64,000 bases of DNA from Myxococcales bacterium (GTDB taxonomy: Bacteria; Myxococcota_A; Polyangia; Nannocystales; Nannocystaceae), in assembly GCA_020633295.1 (NCBI GenBank), contig JACKDW010000004.1, positions 310,001-374,000 on the forward strand. Reading direction: 5' to 3'. The position numbers and the translations under genes are program-made. This document shows, piece by piece, positions 28,293 through 36,667 of the stretch (position 1 is the first letter of the stretch; each line of letters opens with the position of its first letter). Below the pieces are notes generated by a model, which did not search any database, had not been told where the DNA came from, and saw only the letters and a list, made by a program, of their open reading frames with translations.

Positions 28293-30113
28293 TCAGCCCG
28301 CGTACGACTCGTCCTGCTCGATCTTGCTGAGCACCCAGTCGAACTCGCCGCCGGTCACCTTGACCCCGCAGTGCGAGCAATTCCCGGTCATGTTGACCGC
28401 GAGCGGCGCCGCGCAATTCGGGCAGCTCTTCTTGTCCGAGGCCTCGCCCGCGCGCGTCGACGATCGGATCAGCGTCCAGTACTCGCTGTACTCCCGCGGC
28501 GTCTCGCCGCCGGCGACGATCGCCCCGCTCTCGATGTGCACCGTCTGATCGATCGCGGTCGCCCAGACCCGCACGGTGATCGCGTCGAAGAACGCGTCGC
28601 GCTCGATCTTGGCGATCTGCTGCCGGGTCACGCGCGCCGCGATCATCAGGTTCTGCAGGCCCTGCGCGCGGTAGGCCTCGATCCAGTAGCGCATCGACAG
28701 CCACAGGCGATCGCTGAGGTACGGGTGCGCGTCGTCCCAGTCGCGGCTCGTCCAGGCGGCGTTGAGCTCGCTGTAGATCAGCGAGACGCGCGCGAACAGG
28801 CCCTCCTCGGAGAACGCGGGGTCGGCCTGGCGCAGCTCGCCGAGGCGCCGCTGGAGCGCGTCGTCGCGCAGCGTGGGATCGTGCGTCCCGACCTCCTCCG
28901 CGTAGCCGGTGAGCGTCGGTCCGCGGGTCTCCTCGGACTTGACCGTGATCGACTCGACGAGCCAGTCAAACGACGAGTCGCCGTGACGCACCCCGCAGTG
29001 CTGGCAGGCGTCGTGCTGGCTGCGCTCGACCGGCGCGCCGCAGCTCGGGCAGTTGAACGCGCGCGCGCTCGCGGGGTCGCGGCTCTGGACGCCGCGCTTG
29101 CGCACCAGCGACCAGGCCTCGTGCGCGTAGAAGCCGAGCCGCCCGTCGTGCTGCGGGCCCGGGACGGTCTCGGTGTAGTTCGACTCGAACTCCACGCGCA
29201 GGCGATCGTGGGTCTCGCCGCGCTTGACGTGGGTGATCCGCAGCGAGCCGACCACGACGCCGTCGACCGCCTTGACGAGGCGACCGCCGCCGCGCCCGCG
29301 CAGCTCGTCCGTGGCCGCGGCGCTGAGGTACGGCGCGAGCAGGGCGAGCTCCTCCCGGCTCGCGCGCGCCGTGACGGCGCGCGTGTACAGCTCGTAGAGG
29401 AAGTCCTCGAGGATGATCTTCGAGAAGTTCTTGTCAGCGCGCCGGAGCGCGGCGAAGCTCGGCGCGCGCGGCCGCGGCGGCTCGAAGGAGTACGGCACGA
29501 ACAGCGGGTCCTCGGGCGGCGTCGACATCGAGTCCCACGAGACGCGGTTCGTGGCCCAGAAGTACCCGACGCCCGCGACCGGGATCGCCATCATCATGAC
29601 GAAGAAGAAGCCGAACACGCCGACGTCGCGGTCGCGCGGGACCTGATAGCCCCGCGCGCTCGAGGAGCGGCCGCGCGAGCCGTAGCTGCCGTCGTAGCTG
29701 CTGCCGCCGTAGCTGCTGCCGCCGTAGCTGCTGCCGCCGTAGCTGCCGCTGTTGTCATCGCCGTAGCTGCTGCTGCTCCGGCCGCTGCTGTAGCTGGAAC
29801 GACTGCTGCTGCTGCTCGGGCTGCTGCCGAACAGGCTGCTGCTCCGGGCGCTGCTGCTCCCGAAGCCGCTGCTGCTCCGACTGCTGCTCCCGAAGCCGCT
29901 GCTGCTCCCGCTGCTGCGGCTGCTGCTCCCGAAGCTGCTGCTGCTCCGGCTGCTGCTCCCGAAGCTGCTGCTCCCGCGGTACGACTGCCCGCCGCCCGGG
30001 CGCGCGGACGCGCTCGGCGACAGGTCCAGCGACAGCGCGATCCCGAGCCCGACGTCGACGACGAGCCCGCCGCTCACCAACGCGGCGATCAGCCACGCGC
30101 GCGCACGTCTCAC
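28293..30113 (-). CDS. Membrane protein with poly-Ser region, Tim44-like domain and two zinc ribbons
   Basis: The 606-residue protein starts at a GTG that overlaps the stop of the TPM gene (GTGA). An N-terminal membrane segment or signal is followed by about 110 residues dominated by Ser, Gly, Phe and Tyr (GFGSSSRSS, YGGSSYGGSSYGGS), a second transmembrane segment (FGFFFVMMMAIPVAGVGYF), and a region repeated as two modules. Each module ends in a CxxC...CxxC zinc ribbon (CPSCGAPV...CQHCGV and CPNCAAPL...CSHCGV). The intervening SLIYSELNAAWTSRDWD resembles Tim44-like import domains. In bacteria such proteins are envelope proteins of unknown function, often with TPM-domain partners, as here. Confidence 0.8.
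   Translation of the reverse strand: MRRARAWLIAALVSGGLVVDVGLGIALSLDLSPSASARPGGGQSYRGSSSFGSSSRSSSSFGSSSRSSGSSSGFGSSSRSSSGFGSSSARSSSLFGSSPSSSSSRSSYSSGRSSSSYGDDNSGSYGGSSYGGSSYGGSSYDGSYGSRGRSSSARGYQVPRDRDVGVFGFFFVMMMAIPVAGVGYFWATNRVSWDSMSTPPEDPLFVPYSFEPPRPRAPSFAALRRADKNFSKIILEDFLYELYTRAVTARASREELALLAPYLSAAATDELRGRGGGRLVKAVDGVVVGSLRITHVKRGETHDRLRVEFESNYTETVPGPQHDGRLGFYAHEAWSLVRKRGVQSRDPASARAFNCPSCGAPVERSQHDACQHCGVRHGDSSFDWLVESITVKSEETRGPTLTGYAEEVGTHDPTLRDDALQRRLGELRQADPAFSEEGLFARVSLIYSELNAAWTSRDWDDAHPYLSDRLWLSMRYWIEAYRAQGLQNLMIAARVTRQQIAKIERDAFFDAITVRVWATAIDQTVHIESGAIVAGGETPREYSEYWTLIRSSTRAGEASDKKSCPNCAAPLAVNMTGNCSHCGVKVTGGEFDWVLSKIEQDESYAG
29655..29990. repeat. Low-complexity GCT/AGC-rich region coding poly-Ser/Gly
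   Basis: The minus strand carries interspersed AGCAGC and GGCAGC units, including near-exact copies of AGCTACGGCGGCAGC around 29690-29745. It encodes the Ser/Gly-rich linker of the Tim44-like protein. Such a region may vary in length between strains. Confidence 0.7.
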
Positions 30114-30736
30114 GCGACGTCCTCCAGCTCGTTGATGTCGTCCTCGTCGCGTGGGAGGTGGCGCTCGAAGCTCTCGCCCGTCGCCTCGATCGCGCGCGCG
30201 AGCGGCTCGATCGCCGCCGCCGTGATCCGCCGCGGCAGCGCGAGCGCGGCGAAGCGGCCCTCGAGCTCCGCCCAGACCTCGGCGGGCAGCCGCGCGGAGA
30301 CGCCGATGTCCGGCACCAGCGCGCAGCGTCGCTCTCGCTGCGCGACGTAGACGAGAACGCCGGTGCGCCCGCGCGTGCGCGAGACGCCGCGCTCGACGAA
30401 GGTCGCGCGCGCGGCCTCCAGCACGCGCCCCGCGACCCGCCGGCGGCCGACAAGCCGAAGCGTCAGGCCGGGCGCGACGCGCCCGAACAGGGTGCCGACC
30501 GCGAAGCTCGCGGCGACGATCAGCGCGATCCAGACGAGCTCGAAGATCGGCGGCGCGAACAGCATGTAGAGCAGCGCCGCGTAGGACAGCAGCGCCCCGA
30601 CGAGCAGCGAGGCGTGCAGGTAGCTCGCGGCCTGGGGGCGCACCGCGATGACGAGCTCGACGCTCGAGCGCGCCTCCACGGCCTCCACGGCCCGGACGAG
30701 CCGCGCGCGCGTGCCCTCGTCGAGTCCCCGCCCCAC
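30110..30736 (-). CDS. TPM-domain membrane protein
   Basis: The 208-residue protein starts at GTG 30736. An N-terminal segment (VRAVEAVEARSSVELVIAV) matches the start of TPM domains. Two transmembrane helices follow (about residues 40-85), then the second half of the fold (GRTGVLVYVAQRERRCALVPD and AEVWAELEGRFA). TPM proteins have been linked to envelope or photosystem maintenance; the role here is unknown. It is translationally coupled to the Tim44-like gene downstream. Confidence 0.82.
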   Translation of the reverse strand: MGRGLDEGTRARLVRAVEAVEARSSVELVIAVRPQAASYLHASLLVGALLSYAALLYMLFAPPIFELVWIALIVAASFAVGTLFGRVAPGLTLRLVGRRRVAGRVLEAARATFVERGVSRTRGRTGVLVYVAQRERRCALVPDIGVSARLPAEVWAELEGRFAALALPRRITAAAIEPLARAIEATGESFERHLPRDEDDINELEDVA

Positions 30737-30858
30737 GGCCCGAGTGTCGCTCCGCCCCGACCTTGGCGTCAAACCGGCTCGCGCGCGCGTGCACAACCGC
30801 GCCGCGCGCACACGACCCCGCCGTGACGGGCCGCTCGTCCTCGGCGCCCGCTTAAACA

Positions 30859-30872
30859 TGTCTCTTAAGACA
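30859..30872. promoter_or_regulatory. Exact TGTC-N6-GACA dyad in the divergent intergenic region
   Basis: The site TGTCTCTTAAGACA lies in a short AT-rich island between the TPM gene and the Cys-rich lipoprotein gene. The inner bases extend the symmetry to TGTCT...AGACA. An ATG at 30858 overlaps it, but the protein signal starts at 30894, so the dyad is most likely upstream of translation. It could be a transcription factor site. Confidence 0.35.
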
Positions 30873-30893
30873 TTTAACGAGATGATCGCGGGC

Positions 30894-32486
30894 ATGCAGA
30901 TCAAGCGGGGGAATTGGGGGGTCACGGTCGCGCTCGCGTGCGCGCTCGCGGCGTGCGGAGACAGCGAGGCGGGCACGTCGGACACGACGGCGACGACGTC
31001 GAGCTCGAGCGAGGGGTCGTCGTCGGACCCGAGCGCGGGCGAGACGACCGCGATGATGACGACGACCACGACGACGGAGCCCTCGGGCTCGATGACGGAC
31101 CTCAGCACGACCGGGCTGATGATGACGACGACGGGCCCCGAGACGACCGCGGGACCCGATCCGTTCTGCGGCGACGGGGTCGTCGACGACGACGAGGAGT
31201 GCGACGACGGCGACGAGAACGCGGACGACGCCGCGTGCACGCTCGCCTGCGAGGCGGCGCTGTGCGGCGACGGGAACGTGTGGGCGGGCGTCGAGGAGTG
31301 CGACGACGGCAACACCGACAACGCCGACAACTGCGTCGACGGCTGCCTGAACGCGACCTGCGGCGACGGCTACGTGGGCCCGGGCGAGAGCTGCGACGAC
31401 GGCAACGACGTCGACAACGACGAATGCAGCAACAACTGCGCGCTCCCGTCGTGCGGCGACGGCTTGGTGCAGATGGGCGAGGAGTGCGACGACGGCAACG
31501 CCGACGACGCCGACGCCTGCCTCTCGACCTGCACGAACGCGATCTGCGGCGACGGGCAGGTGCAGGCGGGCGTGGAGGAGTGCGACGACGGCAACGCCGA
31601 CGAGACGGACGCGTGCACCTCGCTGTGCGCGCCGCCGAGCTGCATGGACGGGCTGGTCAGCGGCGCCGAGTCCGACGTCGACTGCGGCGGCGACGTCTGC
31701 GAGGCCTGCGAGGTCGGGAGCGACTGCGCCGCGCCCTCCGACTGCCAGACGCTCGCCTGCGAGGAGGGCGCCTGCGTCATCCCGCCGAGCTGCAAGGCGA
31801 TCAAGGACGGCTACCCGGAGGCGACCAGCGGGGAGTACCTCGTCGATCTCGACGGGGACGGCGGCGCCGATCCGATGACGCTCTACTGCGACATGGAGAC
31901 GGACGGCGGCGGCTGGACGCTGGTCCAGCGCACGGTCTGGGATCCGGCGGAGACCGCCGCGTTCTTCACGACCTACGCCGACTGGCGCGCGCTGACGATC
32001 GGCTCGGTCGCGCCGGGCAAGGGCTTCCGCCTCGCGGGCAACTGGTGGGTGACGCTCAACGTCGCCAAGGACCACATGCTGGTGCACCACCCGCGCAAGA
32101 ACATCGCCAACAACCCGTCGTGCGATCCGCTCTACTACATCGGGACGAACGGGACGTACACGGTCAACGACGTCAACGCGACGCTGCTCAACCTGCAGCA
32201 GCCGGTGAACATGGTGAACAACTCGCTGCTGACGACGACGAACAACGGCCCCAGCGGCGGCTGCGTCAACAACAACCAGGGGGCGCCGTGGTTCTACTCG
32301 AGCTGCTGCACGACGTGCCCCACGTACGCCGGCAACTACTGGCCAGAGCGCCACCCGATGGAGAGCTACACCGCGAGCGTCCCGGACTTCTTCGGCAACA
32401 CGCACGCCCAGAACTGCGCCGGCGACCCGGTGATGCTCTCGAACGGCTACTACGGCCTGAACGTCATGGAGTACTACCTCCGCTGA
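30894..32486 (+). CDS. Surface lipoprotein: DUF4215-type Cys-rich repeats and fibrinogen-like C-terminal domain
   Basis: The protein has about 530 residues. ATG 30894 gives a compact lipoprotein signal (VTVALACALAACGD). A Ser/Thr/Glu linker is followed by five Cys-rich repeats of the form CGDG...EECDDGN...D.C...C, then one module with DVDCGG...C..C. The C-terminal 230 residues start SCKAIKDGYPEATSGEYLVD and continue LYCDMETDGGGWTLVQR, the signature of fibrinogen-related or intelectin-like lectin domains, and end NGYYGLNVMEYYLR. An exposed adhesin or lectin is inferred. The divergent promoter region contains the dyad at 30859. Confidence 0.87.
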   Translation: MQIKRGNWGVTVALACALAACGDSEAGTSDTTATTSSSSEGSSSDPSAGETTAMMTTTTTTEPSGSMTDLSTTGLMMTTTGPETTAGPDPFCGDGVVDDDEECDDGDENADDAACTLACEAALCGDGNVWAGVEECDDGNTDNADNCVDGCLNATCGDGYVGPGESCDDGNDVDNDECSNNCALPSCGDGLVQMGEECDDGNADDADACLSTCTNAICGDGQVQAGVEECDDGNADETDACTSLCAPPSCMDGLVSGAESDVDCGGDVCEACEVGSDCAAPSDCQTLACEEGACVIPPSCKAIKDGYPEATSGEYLVDLDGDGGADPMTLYCDMETDGGGWTLVQRTVWDPAETAAFFTTYADWRALTIGSVAPGKGFRLAGNWWVTLNVAKDHMLVHHPRKNIANNPSCDPLYYIGTNGTYTVNDVNATLLNLQQPVNMVNNSLLTTTNNGPSGGCVNNNQGAPWFYSSCCTTCPTYAGNYWPERHPMESYTASVPDFFGNTHAQNCAGDPVMLSNGYYGLNVMEYYLR

Positions 32487-32927
32487 TCGAACCCGCGCCC
32501 GGCAGCCCGCGCTTCGTGGGAGCTCGTGGCGCTCACGTCCTGGGCGCGCCGCTACGGCTCCCCGGCCGCGGCCTACCGCCGCGTCCTCGACGCCTACGGC
32601 GCGCGCCTGCACGGACACGACCCTTAGGTCATGTGCTCGATCTGCGCGCTGCTGGCCGCGTCGTGGACGCTCGCGTTCGCCCGCGCGGCGCCCGAGCGCG
32701 CGCGCGAGGCGAGGCCGCGCGTCGACAGCCTGCTGGGGCGCGCGGACCACACGAGTCCGTGGAGCTGAGTCCGCGTCGACGCGCCGAGGCGAGCCGAGCG
32801 CGGCGCGCCGCCGGCTCACGCCGCGACGGCGGGCCCTCGAGCCGACGCGCTGCCCCCCGCGCGCTCGTATCGACATGACTCTTGAAACATCTACGTTCAG
32901 CGCGCCGCCCGAGCCGCGCTCGAGGCT
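32487..32927 (+). other. Intergenic stretch of about 440 bp with gene debris
   Basis: Two short plus-strand frames are seen. One, around 32515-32629, encodes LVALTSWARRYGSPAAAYRR and ends in TAG without a start, like the tail of a lost protein. The other, 32631-32768, is a 45-codon ORF starting MCSICALLAASW. Neither is convincing. At 32877-32891 the sequence TGACTCTTGAAACAT is close to the dyad at 30859. The promoter of the next lipoprotein gene should lie here. Confidence 0.35.
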
Positions 32928-34298
32928 ATGCTCGTGCGCATGCGACGGGGACGACGGGGACGCAGGGGACGACGGGGCGCGCGGACCCGAGGCGTGGTGC
33001 TGGCGGCGACGCTCGCGGCGGCGTGCGGCGGCGACGACAGCGGCGCGAGCGACTCGACCAACGCGACCAACGCGACCCACGCGACCGACGCGAGCGCGAG
33101 CGACTCGACCGAGACCGCCCCGGCGAGCACGGACACGAGCGACGGCGCGAGCACGGGCGCGACCGCGACGACCGCCGGCGGGCCCACGAGCGCCACCTCG
33201 AGCGACCCGACCGGCGAGACGACGAGCGCGAGCGGCTCCACCGGCGAGACCGACGCGGGGACCACGGGGGAGACCGGGGAGGAGCTCTACGCGCCGCCCT
33301 ACGACCCGGGCTTCGCGGTCAACCGGCCGATCCCCGACGGGGTCGCCAGCGACCCGCGCAGCGACGCGATCGTCGCCCAGCTGGCGCTGAACGTCTCGCA
33401 GACCAAGGTCGCGGTCGCGACCCACGGCGAGGTGCCGGGGCTGTACACGGTCAGCGAGGACGACCCGCTGTACGACGTCGACGCCGGCGAGTCGCTCTCG
33501 GGGATCCAGTTCCGCGTCCCCCCGGAGGCCCAGTCGGGCGGCGGCTCCGACGACCCCATCACGATCCTCGACCCGCTCAGCCCGGAGTTCGGCCCGTTCA
33601 CCGAGCTGCGCATGTGGGAGGTCGACATCGACCACGACGCGATGACGCTGACCGCGAGCGCGGCGGGGCTGTTTCACTACAACAACGACGGCGCGCTGCT
33701 CAACCCCGACGACTCGCCGAGCCTCGCGCGCCCGTTTATGGGCTGGGGCACCGGCTCCGGGCTCTCGTACTACGCGGGGCTGGTGCACCACGCCGAGGTC
33801 GACCAGGACGTGATCCCCCACGCGATCCGCTTCTCGTACAGCTGCGCCCACTCGAGCGACCAGTTCCGCGCGCCGGCGACGAAGACCGATCAGCCGCACC
33901 CGATCTGCGGCGGCAACATCAACCCCGACGCCGACTTCGCGATGGACATGGGCATGCGCCTGCAGCTCGATCCGGCGGTCGACTGCGACGCCCGCACGAC
34001 GCCGGCGCCCGACGGCTCGGACGGCGTCAAGGAGACCCGCTTCCTGCGGATGTTCTGCCGCGCGCTGCAGGACTACGGGATGATCATGCTCGATGGGACA
34101 GGTCCTGGCGGTCTCGTGATCTACATGGAGAACGACCTCACCGCCGGCTGGATCGAGCGCATCGGCCTGGAGCAGTGGGACAGCCACTCGTACATCGTCC
34201 GCGACCAGACGACGCCGGACGACGGCTTCGCGCGCGGCCCCAGCGACGGGATCCCGTGGGGCCAGCTGCGCGTGCTCGAGACCAGCGTGTTCCCGTAG
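32928..34298 (+). CDS. Large secreted lipoprotein of unknown function
   Basis: The 456-residue protein has an Arg-rich N-terminus, a signal segment (GVVLAATLAAACGGD) and a roughly 80-residue Ser/Thr/Asp/Glu linker. The globular part (from PPYDPGFAVNRPIPDG) contains IPHAIRFSYSCAHSSDQF, FAMDMGMRLQLDP and FCRALQDYGMIMLDGTG. This pattern occurs in bacterial secreted proteins related to carbohydrate-active or beta-sandwich enzymes, but I cannot assign an activity. The start is ATG 32928 or 32940. It is not coupled to its neighbours. Confidence 0.75.
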   Translation: MLVRMRRGRRGRRGRRGARTRGVVLAATLAAACGGDDSGASDSTNATNATHATDASASDSTETAPASTDTSDGASTGATATTAGGPTSATSSDPTGETTSASGSTGETDAGTTGETGEELYAPPYDPGFAVNRPIPDGVASDPRSDAIVAQLALNVSQTKVAVATHGEVPGLYTVSEDDPLYDVDAGESLSGIQFRVPPEAQSGGGSDDPITILDPLSPEFGPFTELRMWEVDIDHDAMTLTASAAGLFHYNNDGALLNPDDSPSLARPFMGWGTGSGLSYYAGLVHHAEVDQDVIPHAIRFSYSCAHSSDQFRAPATKTDQPHPICGGNINPDADFAMDMGMRLQLDPAVDCDARTTPAPDGSDGVKETRFLRMFCRALQDYGMIMLDGTGPGGLVIYMENDLTAGWIERIGLEQWDSHSYIVRDQTTPDDGFARGPSDGIPWGQLRVLETSVFP

Positions 34299-34421
34299 CC
34301 GGCGCGCGCGAGACGTACGCGCGGTCAGCCGCGAGCGCGTGACGCCTCGCGCCGGGCCCCGCTCCGCGCCCGCACGCGACCCGCCCACGCCGCGCGCGCC
34401 TGTGGTATGGGGCCTGCGCCC

Positions 34422-36407
34422 ATGCCCGACATCGACACGATCCTGCGCGACCGCTTCGGCTTCGACGCGTTCCGGCCCGGCCAGCGCGAGGCGATCGAGG
34501 CGCTGCTCGCCGGCCGCGACCTGCTGTGCATTCAGCCCACGGGGCACGGCAAGTCGCTGATCTACCAGGTCGCCGCGCTCGCGCTCGGCGGGCTCACGGT
34601 CGTCATCTCGCCCCTGCTCGCGCTCATGCGCGACCAGCTCGATCACCTCGAGACGCGCTTTCACGTCGCGGCCGCGACGATCAACAGCGACCAGGAGGAC
34701 GCCGAGAACGAGCGCGCGATCGCCCGCGCGTCGCAGGGCGAGCTGCGGATCCTGTTCCTCGCGCCCGAGCAGCTCGACCGCGTCGACCGGCTGCAGTGGC
34801 TCTCCAGCCTCGACGTGCGCCTGCTCGTGATCGACGAGGCGCACTGCGTCAGCACCTGGGGCCACGACTTCCGCCCCGCGTACCGCGAGATCGGCCGCTT
34901 CGCCCGCGCGCTGCGGGAGCGCGCCGCGCCGGCGCGCGTGCTCGCGCTGACGGCGACCGCCGACGCGCGCACGGCCGAGGACATCCGCGCGCAGCTCGAG
35001 CCCATCGAGCTGCACCGGCGCAGCATGGACCGCCCCAACCTCTCGCTGCACCTGCGGCGCGCCGCGAGCGTCGCGGAGAAGCTCGAGCTGCTCGACTCGT
35101 TCCTGCGCCAAGAGCCAGGCTGCTGCCTGCTCTACTGCGCCACGCGCGAGAGCACCGACGTGGTCTCGGAGTACCTCGCGCGCCGCGGGCACGAGGTCGC
35201 GGGCTACCACGCCGGGCTCGCGCCCGAGCGCAAGAAGCAGCTGCAGGCCGACTTCATCGCCGGGCGCTACCACGCGATCGCGGCGACCAACGCGCTCGGG
35301 ATGGGCATCGACAAGGCCGACCTGCGCGCGGTCGTCCACGTCGACATCCCGGGCTCGATCACCGCGTACTACCAGGAGGTCGGGCGCGCCGGGCGAGACG
35401 GGCTGCCGGCGCGGGGGCTGCTGCTGTATGACCCGGAGGACCGGCGCGTGCAGGAGTACTTCATCCACAGCGCGCAGCCGGAGCTCGCCGACTTCGCGGC
35501 CGTGCTCGACGCGGTCGCCGAGCAGCCGCGCGGGCAGACCGAGATCAAGCGCGTCACCGGGCTGCACCCGACGCGCGTGATCGTCGTGCTCGCCGAGCTG
35601 GTCGAGCAGGGTCAGCTGCGCAAGCAGCTCGACGGGCGCCGCCAGGTGTACGCGCCGACCGACGTAGCGACGCCGCCAGAGCTGAGCCGCTACGAGAACC
35701 AGCAGGTGGTGCGCACGCGCGGGCTGCAGGCGATGATCCGCTACGCCGAGGGCGACGGGTGCCTGATGCACACGCTGCGCGAGCACCTGGGCGACGACGC
35801 CTCGAGCCCCTGCGGGCGCTGCGATCGCTGCCGCGGCGAGGCGCTCGAGCTGCGCGCGGCGGGGGACGCCGCCGCGTGGCTGGGTCGGCGCGCCGTGGTC
35901 ATCCGCGGGTACCGGGGCGTCTTGGACGAGGGGCGCGCGCTGTTCGACAGCGCTCGCCGCTCGCGCGGCTTCGTCGAGTTCATGCGTCAGCGGGGCAGCG
36001 AGCCGCCGACGCCCGCGACCCTCGAGGCGCTCTCCGAGCTCGCGCGGGCGCTCGGCGAGGGCGCCACCGTGGTCCCGCTGCCGTCGACGACCTGGGCGGG
36101 GCGCGAGCACACGGCGCGCGCGCTGGGCCTGCCGGTGTGGGACGGGCTGCGCTGGCGCGAGCCGCCCGAGGCGCGCCAGGGCACGCTGCTCAACAACGAT
36201 CAGCGCAAGGCCAACGTCGATCTGCGCATCGAGCTCACGGGCGCGCCGCCGCGGGGCGACCTGCTGCTGCTCGACGACTACACGGGCTCGGGCGCGACGC
36301 TCCGCGAGGCCGCGCGCGCGCTCAAGCGCGCCGGGCACGACGGCGCGCGCAAGCCCCTGACGATCGCGCGCGTGCAGTGGCGCCTCGGTCGGCCCGGCAT
36401 CGTCTGA
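34422..36407 (+). CDS. RecQ-family DNA helicase fused to a ComF-type phosphoribosyltransferase domain
   Basis: The protein has 661 residues. Residues 1-330 are a RecQ helicase core with QPTGHGKSLIYQ (Walker A), IDEAHCVSTWGHDFRP (DEAH and the aromatic-rich loop), LTATAD, GMGIDKADLRAVVH and YYQEVGRAGRDG. Next come a winged-helix region and a Cys pair (CGRCDRCRG). The last 180 residues do not belong to RecQ. They contain VPLPSTTWAGREHTARALGL, QGTLLNNDQRKANV and the PRPP-site LLLLDDYTGSGATL, matching ComF-like phosphoribosyltransferases. The ATG at 34422 is preferred over 34407 because it starts the family N-terminus. It may be a DNA repair factor with a nucleotide-sensing domain; that role is inference. 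Confidence 0.9.
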   Translation: MPDIDTILRDRFGFDAFRPGQREAIEALLAGRDLLCIQPTGHGKSLIYQVAALALGGLTVVISPLLALMRDQLDHLETRFHVAAATINSDQEDAENERAIARASQGELRILFLAPEQLDRVDRLQWLSSLDVRLLVIDEAHCVSTWGHDFRPAYREIGRFARALRERAAPARVLALTATADARTAEDIRAQLEPIELHRRSMDRPNLSLHLRRAASVAEKLELLDSFLRQEPGCCLLYCATRESTDVVSEYLARRGHEVAGYHAGLAPERKKQLQADFIAGRYHAIAATNALGMGIDKADLRAVVHVDIPGSITAYYQEVGRAGRDGLPARGLLLYDPEDRRVQEYFIHSAQPELADFAAVLDAVAEQPRGQTEIKRVTGLHPTRVIVVLAELVEQGQLRKQLDGRRQVYAPTDVATPPELSRYENQQVVRTRGLQAMIRYAEGDGCLMHTLREHLGDDASSPCGRCDRCRGEALELRAAGDAAAWLGRRAVVIRGYRGVLDEGRALFDSARRSRGFVEFMRQRGSEPPTPATLEALSELARALGEGATVVPLPSTTWAGREHTARALGLPVWDGLRWREPPEARQGTLLNNDQRKANVDLRIELTGAPPRGDLLLLDDYTGSGATLREAARALKRAGHDGARKPLTIARVQWRLGRPGIV

Positions 36408-36589
36408 GCCGGCGCCTCGGCGCCGCGCCCCCCCGCGCGCCCGCGACGACGAGCCGCCGCGCGCCGAGGTGGGAGAGCCGCCGCGCGTGACCCCACAGCG
36501 GGGGTGCAGTGAGCGACGCGCCGAGAATTGCCCCGCGCGACCGCGTCGAGCCGCCTCGATCGCGGGCGCGCCCGGCGTTGACGATGACA

Positions 36590-36603
36590 TGTCGCATGGG
36601 ACA
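36590..36603. promoter_or_regulatory. Exact TGTC-N6-GACA dyad upstream of porin gene
   Basis: The site TGTCGCATGGGACA lies 64 bp before the porin start. It follows TTGACGATGA, a possible -35-like element, and is followed by the AT-rich stretch CAATTTGA. The position fits an operator. Confidence 0.35.
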
Positions 36604-36667
36604 CAATTTGACGCGTCGGCGCGTGGTTGGAACGCGCGCTGCAGTACGCACCGTCGAGGTGCCTTGA

